NCBI RefSeq assembly: GCF_012849095.1
Contig: NZ_CP051680.1
Coordinates: 2,976,001 to 3,040,000, forward strand
DNA: 64,000 bases
From: Cohnella herbarum
Lineage (GTDB): Bacteria; Bacillota; Bacilli; Paenibacillales; Paenibacillaceae
Reading direction: 5' to 3'
Part shown: positions 61,382 through 64,000 of the stretch, piece after piece
Layout: every line of letters begins with the position of its first letter
How positions within the stretch are numbered: the stretch's first letter is position 1
Made by a program: the position numbers and the translations under genes
The notes under the pieces: model-generated
Seen by the model: only the letters and a program-made list of their open reading frames with translations
Told to the model about the DNA's origin: nothing
Databases searched by the model: none

Positions 61382-62963
61382 GAACGGTTCCCCCTTGCCC
61401 TCGGTTGGAGTCGATCAATCCTAATGTTTGCGCTATGCGTCGAATCAGCTTGATTCCTTGTTCGATTTGTTCTTCATCCATATGAGCGAATCCGAAGAGG
61501 GCCGACGGGTTAGGTTGCTGCGATGAATCGCGATTCGGCATATCGTACAAGGAGCCTTCCCTCCAAGTTAAGCCTCTCCCCGCGCATTCGCGAACCAACC
61601 GTTCATAACCTTCGGCGGATCTTTTCCATCTGGCGTACACATGTAATCCCGCGTCGGACGGAATCACTTCGAACAAGCCCTCCAGATGGCTTTCCAAGCC
61701 TACCCTAAGCTGATTTTCGAGCTTGCCGTAAATTCTGCGCATTCTGCGCAAATGCCGGTCATAGCCGCCCTCCGTCATCCACTTAGCCAAGGCCAACTGC
61801 TCGGCGATCCCCGTCGGATAAGGATCGTACAGCTTCTTGGCCGCAATGAACGGCTGGACGAGTTCCTTCGGTACGACCGCGTAGCCGATCCGGACCCCGA
61901 CGCTCATCGAGCGGGAGAACGTTCCGACGTAGATGACCCGACCTTCCCTGTCCAACGATTTCAACGGTTCGATCGGACGGCCTCCCCAGCGGAAATCGCT
62001 GTCGTAATCGTCTTCGACGATCCACGCGTTCCTTCTGGAAGCCCAGGCGAGCAACGCTCTCCGCCGTTCGTAACTCAATACCGCACCGGTAGGAAATTGT
62101 CGGGTCGGAGTGACGAATAGCAGTTGGGCAGCCCAGTCTTGCGGAACGATGCCGTTCCCGTCCACTTGTTCGGCAATCACGTTCGCGCCGGTCGCTTCAA
62201 CCGCATTCAGAATCCCCGTGTAGCTCGGGTTCTCCAGGACGGCCGTTTTTCCTTCCTCCAACAATAATTGGGTGAGCAGCGCGATGGCCTGCATCGATCC
62301 GGCGGTGATGATCACGTCGTCCGGGTCGCAAGCGATTCCCCTCTCACGCCTCAGCCGTCCCGCAATTGCCTGACGGAGTTCGAGACTGCCTTCCGTCGTA
62401 TAACCGCTATTCCTCCAGGAAGTTCCGAACTTCTTCCATTGCAACGCAACTTCGGCCTTCCATTCCATCCAAGGGAACCATCCCGCCCCGACGCCTTCGG
62501 GGACGAAGGACAGGGACGACGGCCGAGCGACTTCGGATGGCCTGCTTCTCGCCGGCGGGGAAGTTTGACCGTTCGGCTCGGCTTCCTCGTTCGACACTGC
62601 GAGAGGCAACTGCTTGTCCATTAAGCGTCGTCCCCACTGGGTAAGATCAGGCTCGACCGATGACTTACTGGCCTTATCCGCAGCGTTGCCGAGATCGTCT
62701 TGAAGCCAGCCCGAGACGAAAGTCCCTTGCCCGACGCCAGCTTGAACGAAGCTTTCCGCCGTTAGCATCTCATAGGCCAAGCTGACGCTGCCACGGGACA
62801 ATTCATATAGCTCGGCTAGCTTGCGCGTGGAAGGCAACCTTTCTCCCGGGGCGAGTTTGCCTTCGGTAATCGCTTCGCGAATGGCCAAATATAACGCTAG
62901 ATGTTTGCTTCCGCATTCGGCGAGTTTCGCGGAATAGGCAAAAGGCGTACCCAGATGTTCCAC
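61374..62963 (-). CDS. MocR/GabR-family regulator lacking the PLP lysine
   Basis: A 529-residue protein. Residues about 20-80 are a GntR winged helix (REAITEGKLAPGERLPSTRK, YELSRGSVSLAYEMLTAE). Residues about 150-510 are a class I aminotransferase fold (ENPSYTG, VEDDYDSDFRWGG, GVRIGY). At the site where MocR proteins usually carry the PLP Schiff-base lysine (GTFSK), this one has Arg351 (GTFSRSMS, codon CGC), so covalent PLP binding is unlikely as in GabR. The start is GTG at 62963, about 20 bases after the predicted transcript start. It is divergent from a PNPOx-like gene, the usual MocR target arrangement. Confidence 0.88.
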   Translation of the reverse strand: MEHLGTPFAYSAKLAECGSKHLALYLAIREAITEGKLAPGERLPSTRKLAELYELSRGSVSLAYEMLTAESFVQAGVGQGTFVSGWLQDDLGNAADKASKSSVEPDLTQWGRRLMDKQLPLAVSNEEAEPNGQTSPPARSRPSEVARPSSLSFVPEGVGAGWFPWMEWKAEVALQWKKFGTSWRNSGYTTEGSLELRQAIAGRLRRERGIACDPDDVIITAGSMQAIALLTQLLLEEGKTAVLENPSYTGILNAVEATGANVIAEQVDGNGIVPQDWAAQLLFVTPTRQFPTGAVLSYERRRALLAWASRRNAWIVEDDYDSDFRWGGRPIEPLKSLDREGRVIYVGTFSRSMSVGVRIGYAVVPKELVQPFIAAKKLYDPYPTGIAEQLALAKWMTEGGYDRHLRRMRRIYGKLENQLRVGLESHLEGLFEVIPSDAGLHVYARWKRSAEGYERLVRECAGRGLTWREGSLYDMPNRDSSQQPNPSALFGFAHMDEEQIEQGIKLIRRIAQTLGLIDSNRGQGGTVHA

Positions 62964-62989
62964 CCCTTTTGAAATGGACTAGTCTTTTT

Positions 62990-63018
62990 AATGTAAATTG
63001 GATCTTTTCTCTTGTCAA
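62990..63018 (-). promoter_or_regulatory. Promoter of the MocR-type gene
   Basis: On the minus strand TTGACA (63018-63013), 17-base spacer, TACATT (62995-62990). Confidence 0.6.
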
Positions 63019-63038
63019 TAATCCATCTAAACTAATCC
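63019..63038. promoter_or_regulatory. Direct repeats, candidate MocR binding site
   Basis: On the minus strand GGATTA occurs twice with 14-base periodicity (63038-63033 and 63024-63019), directly upstream of the mocR -35 box and between the divergent genes. MocR regulators commonly bind short direct repeats in such positions. Confidence 0.45.
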
Positions 63039-63068
63039 TCAACCAACCCGTCACGGAGGCGAAACTTG

Positions 63069-63695
63069 ATGAGAAGAAAAGAATTCGAAGTATCGGAGCC
63101 GGAGCTAACCGATCAATTTCTAGCTGAACGAAATGACGGCGTATTGACGTTCAACGGACCCGACGGGTGGCCCAAAGCGGTTCCGCTCAATTACGTATTC
63201 AAGGATCGGGTCATTTATTTTCACGGAAGCAAGCAGGGGGAGAAAATGAAAGGGTTGCACCGCGACCCGAGGGCGGAATTCGTCGTGTATCAAGCGCATG
63301 CGTTCATCCCTTCCTACTTCTCGGATCCCTATCTGGCTTGTCCGGCAACCGTGTACTTCCGTTCCGTCCGCATTCGAGGCTTGGTTACCCAAGTCGAAGA
63401 TTCCGCGGAGAAAGCAACCGCACTTGCCGCTCTATTGAAAAATATGCAGCCCGAGGGCGGTCATGCCCCGATCGATGCGGAAGATCAACGGTATTCAGCC
63501 TCCTTGCGGGGAGTGGCCGTGCTGCGTCTTGATCCGGATGAGATGACCGGCAAGTTCAAATTCGGGCAGAACTTATCGAATCAACGAAGGGAACAGGTGG
63601 CCCAAAGCCTGGAGCAGCGAGGTCTTTCGGGAGATGCCGACACGATAAAGCGCATGCGCGACAGCGCGTTAAAGTGTCCGTATGGTGAATCCTAG
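63069..63695 (+). CDS. PNPOx-like flavin-binding protein
   Basis: A 208-residue protein of the pyridoxamine-5'-phosphate-oxidase-like split-barrel family (VLTFNGPDGWPKAVPLNYVF, YFHGSKQGEKMKGLHRDPRA, SVRIRGLVTQVED). Such proteins bind FMN or F420/heme and many are not true PNP oxidases. ATG 63069 (after an in-frame TTG) has GGAGG 9 bases upstream. It is divergent from the MocR-type regulator and is probably its target. Confidence 0.85.
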   Translation: MRRKEFEVSEPELTDQFLAERNDGVLTFNGPDGWPKAVPLNYVFKDRVIYFHGSKQGEKMKGLHRDPRAEFVVYQAHAFIPSYFSDPYLACPATVYFRSVRIRGLVTQVEDSAEKATALAALLKNMQPEGGHAPIDAEDQRYSASLRGVAVLRLDPDEMTGKFKFGQNLSNQRREQVAQSLEQRGLSGDADTIKRMRDSALKCPYGES

Positions 63696-63796
63696 AATAT
63701 TTCGCGTCTTTTTTCCACGAATCCGGTCGATTTCCATGACGCTCCCCCTTCAATGGTGTATAATATCACCTAATGAATATTGGAAGGATGGAAGTT

Positions 63797-64000
63797 ATGA
63801 ACCCCCTTGCGAAACAGCTAAACGAAACGCTTACCCGCGATCATCCGCACGTAGCCGAGATGCTCTCCGGCTTAGGCAAAGCGATCTACTTGCCCAAGCT
63901 CGGCATCTTGAGTCAATCCGCCGAAGCCAAGCAAAAAGCCAATCTTTATAACGCCACGATCGGTATCGCAACCGAGAACGGCAAACCTATGCACTTGGAT
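63797..64000 (+). CDS. Class I/II aminotransferase, N-terminal part, cut by window end
   Basis: Sixty-eight codons without a stop run off the window: MNPLAKQLNETLTRDHPHVA, then EMLSGLGKAIYLPKLGILSQ, SAEAKQKANLYNATIGIATE. This matches the start of a PLP-dependent aminotransferase group common in Paenibacillaceae (GILSQSAEAKQKA...NATIGIA). ATG 63797 has AAGGA 8 bases upstream. A TATAAT box lies at 63759-63764. The catalytic lysine lies beyond the window, so the substrate class cannot be judged. Confidence 0.8.
   Translation, partial: MNPLAKQLNETLTRDHPHVAEMLSGLGKAIYLPKLGILSQSAEAKQKANLYNATIGIATENGKPMHLD

Overview
The window reads as a chromosome segment of a spore-forming Gram-positive bacterium of the Paenibacillaceae (Paenibacillus/Cohnella type). 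The evidence is strong Shine-Dalgarno sites with frequent TTG/GTG starts, CUT1 sugar transporters without their own ATPase, a YesM/YesN two-component pair, SLH-domain and copper-amine-oxidase-N-domain surface proteins, a FabHB-type ketosynthase, and CgeB-like and spore-type glycosyltransferases. No rRNA, tRNA, CRISPR array, phage or insertion sequence was seen.

Left part (1-17.6 kb): two sugar-use loci, both on the minus strand. The first (9.25 kb down to 1) is an operon of two permeases, a binding lipoprotein, a GH127/GH146-type beta-L-arabinofuranosidase, a sensor kinase, an AraC-type response regulator and a GH95 enzyme cut by the window start. The second (15.2 to 9.4 kb) is a sucrose locus: binding lipoprotein, two permeases, fructokinase and sucrose phosphorylase, with two LacI paralogues upstream. 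Its promoter carries two copies of a palindromic operator and a perfect cre site; the same operator lies over the promoter of the second lacI gene.

Middle part (17.9-58.4 kb): a FabHB-like ketosynthase, then about 38 kb that looks like a surface-glycosylation and surface-assembly region, probably of the spore. Block A (19.0-31.8 kb) holds glycosyltransferases, two CgeB-like proteins and a nucleotide-sugar trio (4,6-dehydratase, RmlD-like reductase, 2-epimerase) fitting UDP-L-QuiNAc or UDP-L-FucNAc synthesis. Block B (31.9-40.15 kb) is an SLH protein, a copper-amine-oxidase-N-domain protein and a 2119-residue PKD protein, behind a vegetative-type promoter and an attenuator-like leader hairpin. 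Block C (40.4-48.0 kb) is an operon of four small proteins and an operon of six (glycosyltransferases and a thymidylyltransferase). Block D (48.1-57.0 kb) is one gene for a protein of about 2950 residues, built almost wholly of 10/20-residue repeats and preceded by a near-perfect sigma-K promoter. Six proteins of blocks A and C share an unfamiliar tag: a G-x3-G-x3-G motif, in four of them after a long Lys/Arg-rich stretch. Three glycosyltransferases share a C-terminal 'KR...LPxGxPI' module. Together these suggest a mother-cell-made spore-surface fibre plus tagged enzymes that decorate it; this is the best candidate for an undescribed system here.

Right part (58.5-64 kb): ordinary genes: phosphatidylserine decarboxylase, an SGNH hydrolase, an AraC regulator, a MocR-type regulator lacking its PLP lysine, a divergent PNPOx-like flavoprotein, and the start of an aminotransferase running off the end.
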